Source: Melioribacter sp. (GTDB lineage Bacteria > Bacteroidota > Ignavibacteria > Ignavibacteriales > Melioribacteraceae). From it: 53,491 nucleotides of DNA. This document shows, piece by piece, positions 27,011 to 37,213 of the stretch (within the stretch, counting starts at the first letter, position 1; each line of letters starts with the position of its first letter). The stretch covers positions 1 to 53,491 of the forward strand of contig JAHEZQ010000031.1 of the NCBI GenBank assembly GCA_023250955.1, read 5' to 3'. A program made the position numbers and the translations under genes. Under the pieces are notes generated by a model, which saw only the letters and a program-made list of their open reading frames with translations, was not told the DNA's origin and made no database searches.

Positions 27011-28588
27011 ATGAAAAAGATTTCTACACTTCTCTTAATTGTTATGCTATTCCAGAATCAGATCTTTGGAAAAAATTATTCGACTAAAATTTACGATGTA
27101 CGTAATTATGGTGCTAAAGGGGATGGGAAAACATTGGACACACATAGTATTCAATTATCTATTGATGAGTGTAGTTCCGATGGAGGGGGCACCGTAATAT
27201 TGAGCAGTGGTAAGTTTTTGATAGGTACTATTTATCTTAAAAGTAATGTTACTCTTAGTATTTCTGCCGGGGCAGTTCTTTTGGGTAGCACCAAGATCAC
27301 TGATTATACTACCGATACGCATAAAAATATGTACAGAAATGAACCTCAGATGGATAGGTGTTTGATCTTTGCCAAAGACGCCAGTTCAATTTGTATTGAG
27401 GGACCAGGTGAGATAGACGGACAGGGCAACAGGAATAATTTTCCGAAATCTGGATTGAGACCAATGCTCATTCGTTTTTTGAATTGTAAAGATATCCACA
27501 TGAAAAATATCTCGTTGAAAAATCCTGCTGCATGGACTTCCGCATGGCTATACTGTTCTGACATTTTAGTTGACGGAGTTCGCATTCATAGTCGTGTTAA
27601 TGCTAATGGAGACGGTTTAGATTTTGATGGATGCCAGAACGTGCAAGTAAGTAATTGTACATTCGATACAAGTGATGATTCCATTTGTCTTCAAACATCC
27701 AGAACGGACAGACCTTGTAGAGATGTAGTTATCAGTAATTGCATTTTTAGTAGCCGATGGGCGGGTATTCGTATAGGATTACTTTCGCGTGGTGATTTCG
27801 AATCAGTGACAGTTAATAACTGTATATTCAAAAATATTGAGGATTCTGGTCTCAAGATACAAATGAATGAAGGCGGTAGGATGAAGGATATGATTTTTTC
27901 TAATCTGATAATGAGAAATGTTCCGAGACCTATATTTATGACTTTTTGCCAGCAGCGTGCATGTGTAGATGCCCCCAAAGAATTATTCCCAATGAAAGAG
28001 ATGCGGAATTTTATTTTTAAAAATTTCATCATTTCTTCCGACTCATGCGATAAAAATTCCGCAATAGTAATTTCAGGTTTGCCCAATCATCCCATTGAGG
28101 AAATAATACTAAGCGATATATATATGACTACTGGTGGCGGAGGTACAAAAGAAGATGCTGAAAAAAGAATACTAAGGGAATATACTCATGAAGAATTGGG
28201 ACGAGGATGGCCAGAATTTGGATTAATTGGAACGGTACCTAGTTATGGTATATATGCTCGTCATATTAAAAGCCTGACGATAAATAATATCAGAATTGAT
28301 GCCGCGAAAAAAGATGCCCGACCTGCAATTGTATTAGATGATGTAGCTGATGTAGAATTTAACGTCATACAGGCTAAAGTTGATCCATCAACTGAATCTG
28401 TTTTTAGGTTTCAAAATGTTCGGGACGCTAATATTCGTGATTGTAGCTTTAAGGAAAATTATAATTGCTTTCTTCGTATTGAAGGAAAGGATTCGAAGAA
28501 CATTAACATATTCAATTCATATTTCGAACAAACAATGTTCTCTCTTGGGAAGGAAGTAAAAAATGATGCAATTAAAATTTATAAGTAA
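27011..28588 (+). CDS. GH28-like pectin-active right-handed beta-helix enzyme, divergent
   Basis: A 525-residue exported parallel beta-helix protein of the polygalacturonase (GH28) type: signal peptide about 1-20, then the pectate-lyase-superfamily start YDVRNYGAKGDGKT. The GH28 motif NGDGLD and the later TSDDSICL (paired Asp) are intact. The canonical Gly-His-Gly is replaced by a RWAGIRIG segment, and the Arg-Ile-Lys motif reads GLKIQ. The acid pair is thus present while the His and Arg/Lys substrate-binding residues are missing. It may act on an unusual linkage or be a rhamnogalacturonan exo-hydrolase. GGGAGTG precedes the ATG. There is no sorting domain. Confidence 0.85.
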   Translation: MKKISTLLLIVMLFQNQIFGKNYSTKIYDVRNYGAKGDGKTLDTHSIQLSIDECSSDGGGTVILSSGKFLIGTIYLKSNVTLSISAGAVLLGSTKITDYTTDTHKNMYRNEPQMDRCLIFAKDASSICIEGPGEIDGQGNRNNFPKSGLRPMLIRFLNCKDIHMKNISLKNPAAWTSAWLYCSDILVDGVRIHSRVNANGDGLDFDGCQNVQVSNCTFDTSDDSICLQTSRTDRPCRDVVISNCIFSSRWAGIRIGLLSRGDFESVTVNNCIFKNIEDSGLKIQMNEGGRMKDMIFSNLIMRNVPRPIFMTFCQQRACVDAPKELFPMKEMRNFIFKNFIISSDSCDKNSAIVISGLPNHPIEEIILSDIYMTTGGGGTKEDAEKRILREYTHEELGRGWPEFGLIGTVPSYGIYARHIKSLTINNIRIDAAKKDARPAIVLDDVADVEFNVIQAKVDPSTESVFRFQNVRDANIRDCSFKENYNCFLRIEGKDSKNINIFNSYFEQTMFSLGKEVKNDAIKIYK

Positions 28589-28695
28589 TAAATGAAGATT
28601 AACAACTAATTTTAAATAAATTTAACAAGGTTTAAAAAGAAAAAATTTTATTTGCTGATCGGATTAAATCTTAATTATGAGTTTGGAGTGATATA

Positions 28696-29616
28696 ATGAG
28701 AATTTTGCAAAAGTTCAATTTTTTTATTTATACAACATTCTTCATTTTGTATTTGCTACTATCAATTTCAAATCTTATTGCACAACAAAAGATAAAAATT
28801 GCTATCTGGGGTGACTCCAGAGAAAACCTAGATAATGCCTGTGAAAATATTGCTGGTATTTTATTGAATGATATTACTGACTGGGATTTTCAAATCCATA
28901 CTGGAGATTTTACTCATGACGGAAGTGAAAAATCGTGGAAGAAATCTCTCAACTATAACGGGATAAACAAATTATTTGTAAAAGGTAAAATGTTTCTGTC
29001 CACAAGTAATCATGAATTCGAGGATGCTTATAGCAAGGATAACTGGGTTAAATATACAGCGGGAATTCTGCCGCAAAATTCAGCTGATAACACCACACAT
29101 TTTTACGCTTACCATATCGCTAATGTGCATGTTATTTTTTGTGATGCTTATGTCACGGATAAAACGGAAATGCAAAAATGGCTTGATAATTATTTGAATA
29201 AAGTAAAAGATGATGAATGGTTGATTGGAGTTTGGCATAATCCTTCATATGATAATCTTTCGTACAAAGAAAGTTATTTAGAAACATGTCTCCCGTGGTT
29301 GAAAAGTTTATATAAGCATAAATGTAAATTTGTTATTAATGGACATGCACATGTTTACATACGTTCAAAACCTTTGAATCCGGAAGGCGATATAGACAAC
29401 ATAAACGGAATTGTTCATATCGTTAACGGAACCGGTGGTGCAAGTTTTAAGGATCCAGTTGATAAAAGTTCTATTATAGATTTTTCTCCATCAGTAAAGT
29501 CTTTTCCTGTAATTACATTCTTGACGATTAATGGTAATAAGGCGCATCTAGAAACTGTTGATGCTCGCGATAAATCAAAGTTACAATTAATTGATAAAAT
29601 GGATTATGAAAAATAA
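28696..29616 (+). CDS. Exported calcineurin-type metallophosphoesterase
   Basis: A 306-residue exported phosphoesterase. After the signal peptide (about 1-30) the metal-binding blocks are IWGDSRENL (in place of the usual D-x-H, so Asp without His), IHTGDFTHDG, STSNHEFED, GVWHNP and INGHAHVYIRS. This is a nearly full two-metal site with the first D-x-H block altered. In a polysaccharide locus such proteins could remove phosphate from substrates; the substrate is unknown. It is downstream of the GH28-like gene. Confidence 0.83.
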   Translation: MRILQKFNFFIYTTFFILYLLLSISNLIAQQKIKIAIWGDSRENLDNACENIAGILLNDITDWDFQIHTGDFTHDGSEKSWKKSLNYNGINKLFVKGKMFLSTSNHEFEDAYSKDNWVKYTAGILPQNSADNTTHFYAYHIANVHVIFCDAYVTDKTEMQKWLDNYLNKVKDDEWLIGVWHNPSYDNLSYKESYLETCLPWLKSLYKHKCKFVINGHAHVYIRSKPLNPEGDIDNINGIVHIVNGTGGASFKDPVDKSSIIDFSPSVKSFPVITFLTINGNKAHLETVDARDKSKLQLIDKMDYEK

Positions 29617-29952
29617 TGAGAGAATTGATTCACTATTCCTCATGATATCAGATTGTAGAATTAGACTTACTTTCAAACTCTTAAAAATAAAGATTAATAT
29701 TTGTTTATTAGTAATTTTATTAAAAGTTATATCCGACAAAAAAGATAAAAAAAAATAAATATCTATTGACAATTAAGAGAAAAAAACTTAATTAGAAGTT
29801 ACTTTCAAATGTTAAGAAAGTATTCATCTAATTATTGTAATTTTTTCTTCATGGTTTACTTAAAAAAATACACATATATCTAAAAAAATATCAAACAAAA
29901 TTCTTTTAATTAATTAATTGCATTTAATTATTAAACTACAGGGAGGCAGGAA
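29617..29952. other. Intergenic region upstream of the TonB receptor
   Basis: A 336-base, strongly AT-rich spacer with no ORF. It contains TTGACA at 29766-29771 and, 17 bases later, TAATTA at 29789-29794, a fair promoter match that would give a leader of about 150 nt before the GTG of the receptor gene. Confidence 0.45.
29766..29794 (+). promoter_or_regulatory. Candidate promoter of the TonB-receptor operon
   Basis: TTGACA, a 17-base spacer and TAATTA. The -10 box is imperfect, and the consensus of this lineage is not established. Confidence 0.4.
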
Positions 29953-32922
29953 GTGAGTAAAAAATTTACGATTATATCGTTACTTTTTATGTTCTACAGT
30001 ACCTGGATCTTTGCTGGCACAACCGGAAAAATAGCTGGTAAAGTAGTCGATGCACAAACAAAGGAACCATTATTCGGTGCGAATGTAATGATTCTGGGTA
30101 CTAATATGGGGGCCTCAGTAAAAGTAGATGGTAATTATTTTATCATGAATGTTGCACCGGGTACTTATACAGTTGTCGCATCTATGGTCGGGTATTCAAA
30201 AGTCGAACAAACTCAAGTCGTAGTTAATATTGATAGAACGACTCAAGTAGATTTTCAGTTATCTGAAACCTCACTCTTAGGAAAAGAGCAAGTTGTAGTT
30301 GCTCAGAGGCTTGCTGTACAAAAAGATGTATCGCAAAGCGAGGTATCAGCTACTTCAGAACAAATCAATATAGTACCATTAGTTCAAGACCTCACTCAAT
30401 ATATGAGCTATCAGAGTGGTGTCCAGATAACTGGTGATCAAGAAAGTAAAGAGATGCTAATAAGAGGTGGTAGTGGAAATCAAGTTGGAATGGTTGTTGA
30501 CGGATTAACGATGACAAACAATAATCAAGGTGGTCCGATTGATATTGTAAATCTTAGTGCAATTAAGGAAGTGAGTATAATTAAGGGTGGGTTCAATGCT
30601 GAATATGGAAATATTCGTTCAGGTTTATTCAACGTTGTAACAAAAGAAGGATCACAAAAATATTCTGGTTCTGCCGATCTACGCTATGCATTTGCTCAAC
30701 AAAAACACAGAGGAGCGAATCTATATAGTTGGGATAATTATTGGGTTCGTCCCTATGTAGATCCCGCAGTATGTTGGGTTGGAACACAAAATGGTGATTG
30801 GGATGCATATACACAAGGGCAGTATAAAAAATTTGAAGGATGGAATGCATTTACAAAAAGATTAAATTCTGATACAGACCCGACAAACGATTTAAGTCCA
30901 GAACAAGCTCGTAATCTTTACTTGTGGCAGCATGCTTTACAAGGATCTAGTGCATTAGGGCAACCACATGAAGGAAGTTATGGTAATAAACCAGATTATA
31001 ATGTTGATGCGAGCTTTAGTGGTCCCGTGCCTTTTGTTAGCAATAGTCTGGGTGATTTGTCATTCTTTGCATCGTACAGATATAATGCAGAGCAATATAT
31101 TTATCCAGCACAACTTGATGCTATTACTACAGATAATTTTATGCTGAAAGTAAATTCTCAAATTTCTTCTAGCATGAAGTTCGGGATTGAAACCATGTTT
31201 GGTTCGCAAACATTAGCAGGTGGTAGTCCAGGGGGTAGGAATACATATTTCCTATTCGGTACTACTCCGATGGATATTTATACAAGAATGATCGGTTTAA
31301 CTTTCGATCATGTTTTGAGTCAGAATACTTTTTATAAAGTGAGAATTTCACAAGTTAGGGTTAAGAATGATGCAAATCATGCAAGAGTATTCAGAGATCC
31401 AACAATTCTTGCATCATTCGGTCAATATAATGTTGATGAACAACCATATGGTTTCTTAAATAGAGCAGGATACGTTTACGCTATAGCAGATCAACAGGTA
31501 ATCGGTGGAACTGGCGCGGAGGATTTAAATCAAGATGAGATTAAAACTATTAACGCAAAGTTTGACATTCAAAGTCAAATTGGTAACTATAATCAAGTTC
31601 AAGCTGGTGTTGAATTAATCTTTGACGATTATAATATATTAGAAGCAAATGAAGGATTTGATCCAACGGGTAATACGAGAAGTACTTGGCAGAAAAAACC
31701 ATTTAGACTCCAAGGTTATGCTCAGGACAAATTGGAATTCGAGGGGTTCATTGCAAATCTCGGTCTCCGTTTTGATTATAATAATCCTAATACCAATTGG
31801 TTTGGTGTTGATCCCTACTCAAGATATTTTTCTAGAATTTATAAATACGATATAGTTAATGCACCACAAGATCCGGCACAAAATCATCTAACAGTTTCTC
31901 CCAGACTAGGTATTTCACACCCAATTACGGAAAATTCCAAATTGTTTTTCAACTATGGTCATTTTTACAATCTGGCAAGTGCAAATACAATGTTTAACAT
32001 AAATTACGGTTATTCAAGTTCTGGTATTTTAAGACTTGGAAATCCAAATCTTCTACCCCAAAGAACAATTGCATATGAATTGGGGTATGAGCAAGAAATT
32101 GCTGATATGTTTTTAATAAGGCTTACCGGTTATTACAAAGATGTAACTAACGAAATTGGAAATGTTCAGTATGTGAATTACGATGAAAGCGTAAATTATC
32201 GGACTTATCAAAATGATCAGTATGCAGACATTCGTGGATTTGAACTTGAAATAAGAAAAGATTGGGGTCAATGGGTTTCCGGCTGGGTTAATTATACACT
32301 TATGGTTGCCACTAATGGATTAATTGGCAGAGCAATCAATTATCAAGATCCAAGAAAGCAAGTTGTTTATGGTTTAAGAAATCCAATTGTAGAAAAACCT
32401 TTACCAATGCCATATGCAAATGCCAACGTTAGAATTATGACTCCTGAAAACTGGGGTCCAACAATTGCTGGTTATCATATCTTTGACAGATTAGGGCTCA
32501 ACTTTTTACTCTCATGGCGCACTGGTGAATATTTGACTTGGGATCCAATACCACCATTTATAGAACAAAACAACCTACAGTGGAAGTCCATGTGGAACGT
32601 TGATCTGCGTATTAGCAAATTTGTTAAAGTTGACCAATTTGATTTGAATTTATTTTTAGACATTCTAAATGTTTTTGATTTTAATTATTTGAATGGGCAG
32701 GGTTTCGCTAATGATTCAGATTTTAGAGATTACATGAATTCCTTACACTTGCCAATATATTCTCAGGACAAATATAAGGCTGATCCTACGTTTGTAGCAG
32801 GGAACGATAAAGTTGGAGATGTAAGATCTGCTGATAAACCTTATATCAATATGCCAAATGTTGATTACCTTGCTTGGAATCAACCACGCAGTGTTGTATT
32901 TGGAATACGACTTGGGTTCTAG
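29953..32922 (+). CDS. TonB-dependent outer-membrane receptor
   Basis: A 989-residue receptor. Signal peptide about 1-21, then a carboxypeptidase-regulatory-like domain (about 24-105: GKIAGKVVDAQTKEPLFGAN), a plug domain (about 120-235; EMLIRGG, GMVVDGLTMTNN, GGFNAEYGN) and a long barrel ending in an aromatic-terminated strand (FGIRLGF). It should import glycans or oligosaccharides. The start is GTG with GGGAGG upstream; no near ATG gives a leader. It heads a cluster with a sorting-domain protein, a PorV-like barrel and a LamG lipoprotein, and no SusD homologue is seen anywhere in the window. Confidence 0.92.
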   Translation: MSKKFTIISLLFMFYSTWIFAGTTGKIAGKVVDAQTKEPLFGANVMILGTNMGASVKVDGNYFIMNVAPGTYTVVASMVGYSKVEQTQVVVNIDRTTQVDFQLSETSLLGKEQVVVAQRLAVQKDVSQSEVSATSEQINIVPLVQDLTQYMSYQSGVQITGDQESKEMLIRGGSGNQVGMVVDGLTMTNNNQGGPIDIVNLSAIKEVSIIKGGFNAEYGNIRSGLFNVVTKEGSQKYSGSADLRYAFAQQKHRGANLYSWDNYWVRPYVDPAVCWVGTQNGDWDAYTQGQYKKFEGWNAFTKRLNSDTDPTNDLSPEQARNLYLWQHALQGSSALGQPHEGSYGNKPDYNVDASFSGPVPFVSNSLGDLSFFASYRYNAEQYIYPAQLDAITTDNFMLKVNSQISSSMKFGIETMFGSQTLAGGSPGGRNTYFLFGTTPMDIYTRMIGLTFDHVLSQNTFYKVRISQVRVKNDANHARVFRDPTILASFGQYNVDEQPYGFLNRAGYVYAIADQQVIGGTGAEDLNQDEIKTINAKFDIQSQIGNYNQVQAGVELIFDDYNILEANEGFDPTGNTRSTWQKKPFRLQGYAQDKLEFEGFIANLGLRFDYNNPNTNWFGVDPYSRYFSRIYKYDIVNAPQDPAQNHLTVSPRLGISHPITENSKLFFNYGHFYNLASANTMFNINYGYSSSGILRLGNPNLLPQRTIAYELGYEQEIADMFLIRLTGYYKDVTNEIGNVQYVNYDESVNYRTYQNDQYADIRGFELEIRKDWGQWVSGWVNYTLMVATNGLIGRAINYQDPRKQVVYGLRNPIVEKPLPMPYANANVRIMTPENWGPTIAGYHIFDRLGLNFLLSWRTGEYLTWDPIPPFIEQNNLQWKSMWNVDLRISKFVKVDQFDLNLFLDILNVFDFNYLNGQGFANDSDFRDYMNSLHLPIYSQDKYKADPTFVAGNDKVGDVRSADKPYINMPNVDYLAWNQPRSVVFGIRLGF

Positions 32923-32958
32923 AAAATTAATTGATAAGAATAATTAAAGGAAAAAATA

Positions 32959-35121
32959 ATGAAAAATAAAAGTTTAACACTGCTATTAACCATCCTAACG
33001 TTCCTTATAATGTCTCTGGATCTAATGGCTCAGGGCATAAAGAAAGAAATGAACGTTGGCTACATTCGTTGGAAAGTAATTGATAGTGCTGACGAAGGTG
33101 AAGGCTCATTGGGCTGGGGAGTGAACACCGCTTTCTGGGATGGATATACATTTGGACTAAATTCATCTAAATCTGTTATGCTTGGGTGCAGAGATTGGAC
33201 AGATACTTTAGGAGTGCAATATTCTATAAAAATTTCCGGAAACGGTCAATGGGAAGTCGATGATAAGCATATTATGATGCCTGTTGTAGACAAGGAAGGA
33301 TGGACTATAAAACGTTATTACCGTGTAACGCCACCTGCAATAACAGTAGATGGGTTAAGGATGGACGATCCTTTCCCGATCAATTATGCAGATGAAATTA
33401 ATCCAAGTAAAATTCCGGGAACAGCGGATGGTTTAATAGAATCTGTTATTACTACAGATATGGGAGTGACTATTCATTATAGAACGATTGCATTCGCTCA
33501 GAAAAACCACAATAAATATTTAATCCGTGAATATATTTTTAAGAATACTGGTATTGTAAGTAATATTCCTGGAAGCAAAACACTAAACAAAACTATCAAT
33601 GGATTTTATTTCTTGAGACAATATCGTGGTAGAGAAGAACCTCAGAAACCTTGGTCTTCTTCGTACGGCGAAAAACCGGGTGAAGATATAAGAATATCTT
33701 ATGTTTATCCAGGCAGACAAAAAGGTAATACGTATGATGATTTTGCAGCACCGAATTTGGATAAGGGTGGCTTTTTAGAACAAACTTATTATGCTGGAGA
33801 GGCAATTCTTTTTGCCAGCAAAAGCCCAAGCCAATTTAATGTAGATGATGTAAATCAACCTCAAATGACCGGATACTTTAATTGTGACTTTCCGAGTTTT
33901 ACATTCCAACCTATGAATATGGAAGAAACTCAAAGGCAAACTTTATATCAAGTAATGAAAGAAGGATTAGTAAATATACAAGGTATTTTTTGGCCTGAGA
34001 TGACTGGCGCTAAACCAGGGCATCATGGTGTTAGGTTGGATGAAAGAGGTTTTAGTTATCCAGAAGAAATGGAAGATGCTGGATGGACTCAAACACCGGC
34101 GTATTCTGTTGGACCATACGATTTGGCTTTTGGTGATTCAATAAAAGTCGTAATTGCAGATTGTCTTGGGACTATATCTCCTGAGAAGGCATATGAAGTT
34201 GGACAGGCTTGGGCTAACAATACTTCAACTTGGGGAGATAATATCCCCGGTGGTACAACAGATAAATTACCCCCTCAATATAAAGCTCATCCCAATTTGT
34301 ATGCTGCTGATACTAGATCGCAAATTAATAATTGGGCAAAAGATAATTGGGTAGCTACTGGAAAAGATTCACTTTTTATGACAGCAAGGGCAGCTCAATG
34401 GGCGTTTCGAAATAATTATAATGTTCCTTCACCACCACCGCCACCATCTGTTACAGTTAAGTCATTACCTGAGTATATAGATATTAGTTGGGGCTCAGAA
34501 TCTGAATCAGCGAGTGATTTTGCAGGGTATAGAGTTTATCGATCTTTGGGTTCGTGGTATCCTACTGTACCTGAAAACGAAACTGCTCTGCTTGGTAAAT
34601 GGGAAAAGATATATGAAAATAGAGGAGCCGCAATTCATGACTTCCAAGATAATACAGCACAACGAGGTAATGCTTATTTCTATGCTGTAACTGCATTCGA
34701 TAATGGTACATCTAATGGTACTGATTTTAATGGGAAGCAAGAAAGTCTTGAAAGTAATTTCATTGCAAATGCCTCCACCAAAGCGGCATTCTTATTAAAA
34801 CCAGGTGGTACTTTAAGTGATATAGTAGTTGTCCCAAATCCGTATAACCTTGCCGCTTCCTCGTTGCAGTTTCCTGGTGAACCAAATAAAATTATGTTCT
34901 TAAATGTACCATCATTCTGCACAATTAGAATTTTTACGGAAAGGGGCGACCTGGTTAAAACAATTGAACATGCAGGCTCTGGAGATGCATCGTGGGGTGA
35001 TATTCCTGCACAACATATGGCAACAGAGACAGGCCAGATGGTTGTCAGCGGAATTTATATTGCAAAAATAGAAACGCCGGATGGTCAAAGTACGATTAGA
35101 AAATTTGTCATTGTTCGCTAA
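32959..35121 (+). CDS. Large secreted protein with fibronectin-like domain and T9SS-type C-terminal domain
   Basis: A 720-residue exported protein (signal peptide about 1-25). The first ~480 residues are an unrecognised Trp/Tyr/Gly-rich region. A fibronectin-III-like domain follows (about 497-605, with ISWG and YFYAVTAFDNG). The last ~90 residues are a T9SS-type C-terminal domain beginning IVVVPNPYN and ending SGIYIAKIETPDGQ-STIRKFVIV. It should be delivered to the cell surface and may play the glycan-binding role of SusD beside the TonB receptor, 36 bases upstream. I do not recognise the N-terminal domain. Confidence 0.82.
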   Translation: MKNKSLTLLLTILTFLIMSLDLMAQGIKKEMNVGYIRWKVIDSADEGEGSLGWGVNTAFWDGYTFGLNSSKSVMLGCRDWTDTLGVQYSIKISGNGQWEVDDKHIMMPVVDKEGWTIKRYYRVTPPAITVDGLRMDDPFPINYADEINPSKIPGTADGLIESVITTDMGVTIHYRTIAFAQKNHNKYLIREYIFKNTGIVSNIPGSKTLNKTINGFYFLRQYRGREEPQKPWSSSYGEKPGEDIRISYVYPGRQKGNTYDDFAAPNLDKGGFLEQTYYAGEAILFASKSPSQFNVDDVNQPQMTGYFNCDFPSFTFQPMNMEETQRQTLYQVMKEGLVNIQGIFWPEMTGAKPGHHGVRLDERGFSYPEEMEDAGWTQTPAYSVGPYDLAFGDSIKVVIADCLGTISPEKAYEVGQAWANNTSTWGDNIPGGTTDKLPPQYKAHPNLYAADTRSQINNWAKDNWVATGKDSLFMTARAAQWAFRNNYNVPSPPPPPSVTVKSLPEYIDISWGSESESASDFAGYRVYRSLGSWYPTVPENETALLGKWEKIYENRGAAIHDFQDNTAQRGNAYFYAVTAFDNGTSNGTDFNGKQESLESNFIANASTKAAFLLKPGGTLSDIVVVPNPYNLAASSLQFPGEPNKIMFLNVPSFCTIRIFTERGDLVKTIEHAGSGDASWGDIPAQHMATETGQMVVSGIYIAKIETPDGQSTIRKFVIVR

Positions 35122-35145
35122 GCTAAGAGACTAGGAGAAATAAAT

Positions 35146-36129
35146 ATGAAAAAATTAAAATCATTTATAGAAATTATTTTTGTTGTAATAATCTTTTCAA
35201 ATCAGGTTTTTCCTCAGATGAAAAAGGTTGCTCAAACTGGTCTACAATTCTTACAGATTGATGCGGGTGCAAGAGCATCTTCAATGGCAGGTGCAATGAC
35301 AATAGCCGGGTACGATGCAAATGCAATGTTCTATAATCCTGCTGGTATAGCTAGAGTATCATCAAACTTTGACTTTATGGCAAACAGTACTCAATGGTTT
35401 GCAGATATTAAATATAATTCAGCAGCTCTATCTTACTCCCTTGGTGATCTCGGTACAATAGGAGTGAATGCAATATTTGCAGATTATGGCGATATAGTAG
35501 GCACTAGAGTTGCGTCGAACGCGCAGGGTTATGAAACTACTGGTAATGTGGATGTAAATGCTTATTCAGTGGGTCTCTCATATGCAAAAAATCTTTCAGA
35601 CAAATTTACTGTTGGTGGAACTGTAAAAGTTGTCGGTCAGCATTTAGGTGCTAGTCTAATGCCTGATGGAAGTTTGAAAGATAATAAAATATCTGGTTAT
35701 GCTTTTGATTTTGGTACAATATTTTATCCAGGTTGGAAGAGTTTACGATTTGGAATGACAATTAGAAACTTTTCACGAGAATTCACATATGAGCAAGAAA
35801 GTTTTGAGTTGCCCCTTACCTTTACATTTGGAATAGCAATGAATGTATTCGATTTTATTGATATCCAAGACCAATCTTTGTTAATTGCTATTGATGCAGT
35901 CCATCCGAGAGATTTTAGTGAGAGAATAAATTTAGGAGCAGAGTATAATGTATTTAATATGGTTGCTATACGGGCCGGATATAAAACCAATAGCGATGTA
36001 GAAGGACTAACTCTGGGTATCGGATTATATTATAATCTCTCTGGTATAAAATTAAAAGTAGATTATTCCTATTCTAAGATGAACTACTTTGATAACGTTA
36101 ATAGGTTTACAGTGGGTTTTGCATTTTAA
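35146..36129 (+). CDS. PorV-like outer-membrane beta-barrel protein
   Basis: A 327-residue exported barrel. After the signal peptide come the UPF0164/PorV-type blocks TGLQFLQIDAGARASSMAGAM, ANAMFYNPAGIA and ALSYSLGDLGTIGVNA, with many alternating strands and an aromatic C-terminal end (FTVGFAF). PorV shuttles sorting-domain cargo to the surface in T9SS, so its place right after a sorting-domain protein suits a role in anchoring or exporting that partner. The barrel may also act as a channel. It starts 24 bases after the upstream stop, so it is co-transcribed with the receptor. Confidence 0.87.
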   Translation: MKKLKSFIEIIFVVIIFSNQVFPQMKKVAQTGLQFLQIDAGARASSMAGAMTIAGYDANAMFYNPAGIARVSSNFDFMANSTQWFADIKYNSAALSYSLGDLGTIGVNAIFADYGDIVGTRVASNAQGYETTGNVDVNAYSVGLSYAKNLSDKFTVGGTVKVVGQHLGASLMPDGSLKDNKISGYAFDFGTIFYPGWKSLRFGMTIRNFSREFTYEQESFELPLTFTFGIAMNVFDFIDIQDQSLLIAIDAVHPRDFSERINLGAEYNVFNMVAIRAGYKTNSDVEGLTLGIGLYYNLSGIKLKVDYSYSKMNYFDNVNRFTVGFAF

Positions 36130-36198
36130 GAATGGATGACTATAATTTGATATTAACTAGATAATTAATGTAATTAAATAATTAATGGAGAAAACAAT

Positions 36199-37170
36199 AT
36201 GAAGCGGTATTATTTGAAAATATTCATACTAATCTTGTCGCCACTTCTTTTGATATTGAACAGTTGCAAAGAAGATGTACTCGCCCCAGCTAATATTAAT
36301 TATGCTCTCCCTGAAATAAAACAAATTTCAGTTATTACTCCAATAATAAAAACTGGAGAACCAACAGTAGTGAGTGTTACAGCAGAACAAGGCTCTAGTT
36401 TTCAATGGAGTTGTGATGCTGGCTCATTTTCGAGTCCAACAACAAATCAAACAACTTGGACAGCTGGGGATCAAGGCGGAACATTTACATTAAAATGCAT
36501 CGTATCAAATTCGTCCGGATCCAGAATTGCTACCGCTCCCGTAAAAGTAATAAAAATAATTGTACCAACAGGTGTAATTGCTTATTGGCCTTTTGAAGGA
36601 GACCTAAAAGATTATGCCGGTAATGCAACGATGCAACCGAATAGTGCTATTAGTGCTGACTATGATGATGCAGCGGTTGGGTATGGCAGTGCATTGTTCC
36701 AAGGTGAAATTGGTGATATTTCGGGTGCGTTATATCCTACAGGTGGAGCTAACTTAAAAATGGGTCCTTCAGATGATTTTTCAATCTCGTTTTGGATGAA
36801 GACAACTTCTGAGGAAAACGGTTTTGTTTTTGGCAGGACCTTAAATGGCGTAACCAATAAAGGGGTTTACTTAAGCGGAGGACAAATTAGATTCAATGTT
36901 GGCACAAAACGAACAAGAGCAGATATGGCAGTTAACGATGATACATGGCATCATGTTATTATGGTAAAAACAGGCATAGCTGTTACAATTTATATTGATG
37001 GTAATGATGAGACTTCCGCTAATAGCATTACCAGTTTCAGTTCTGATGGTTCCTCGGTTTTAACTTTTGGCGCTTCTACTCTTGGGAACTATCTGGGTAG
37101 GATTGATGATCTACAATTTTATCAGAAAGCTCTTACAACTGGTGAATTAGATGCACTTTTTGGAAGATAA
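36199..37170 (+). CDS. LamG-domain surface glycan-binding-type lipoprotein
   Basis: A 323-residue lipoprotein: the leader ends in LNSC, a lipobox at about residue 22. Residues about 45-115 look like an Ig/PKD domain, and about 125-320 form a LamG/concanavalin-like domain (VIAYWPFEGDLKDYAG, FSISFWMKT, DDTWHHVIMVKTG, YIDGNDE, GRIDDLQFYQKALT). This architecture is typical of surface glycan-binding proteins. It follows the PorV-like gene by about 70 bases. Confidence 0.85.
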   Translation: MKRYYLKIFILILSPLLLILNSCKEDVLAPANINYALPEIKQISVITPIIKTGEPTVVSVTAEQGSSFQWSCDAGSFSSPTTNQTTWTAGDQGGTFTLKCIVSNSSGSRIATAPVKVIKIIVPTGVIAYWPFEGDLKDYAGNATMQPNSAISADYDDAAVGYGSALFQGEIGDISGALYPTGGANLKMGPSDDFSISFWMKTTSEENGFVFGRTLNGVTNKGVYLSGGQIRFNVGTKRTRADMAVNDDTWHHVIMVKTGIAVTIYIDGNDETSANSITSFSSDGSSVLTFGASTLGNYLGRIDDLQFYQKALTTGELDALFGR

Positions 37171-37213
37171 TTAATAATATTTTTTTGGTTTATGAGAACA
37201 AGTAACGGAAACC

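Noticed and set aside
29953-37170. A SusD/RagB homologue
   Set aside because: No protein near the TonB receptor has the length, lipobox and tetratricopeptide-like features of SusD; the only lipoprotein there is LamG-based.
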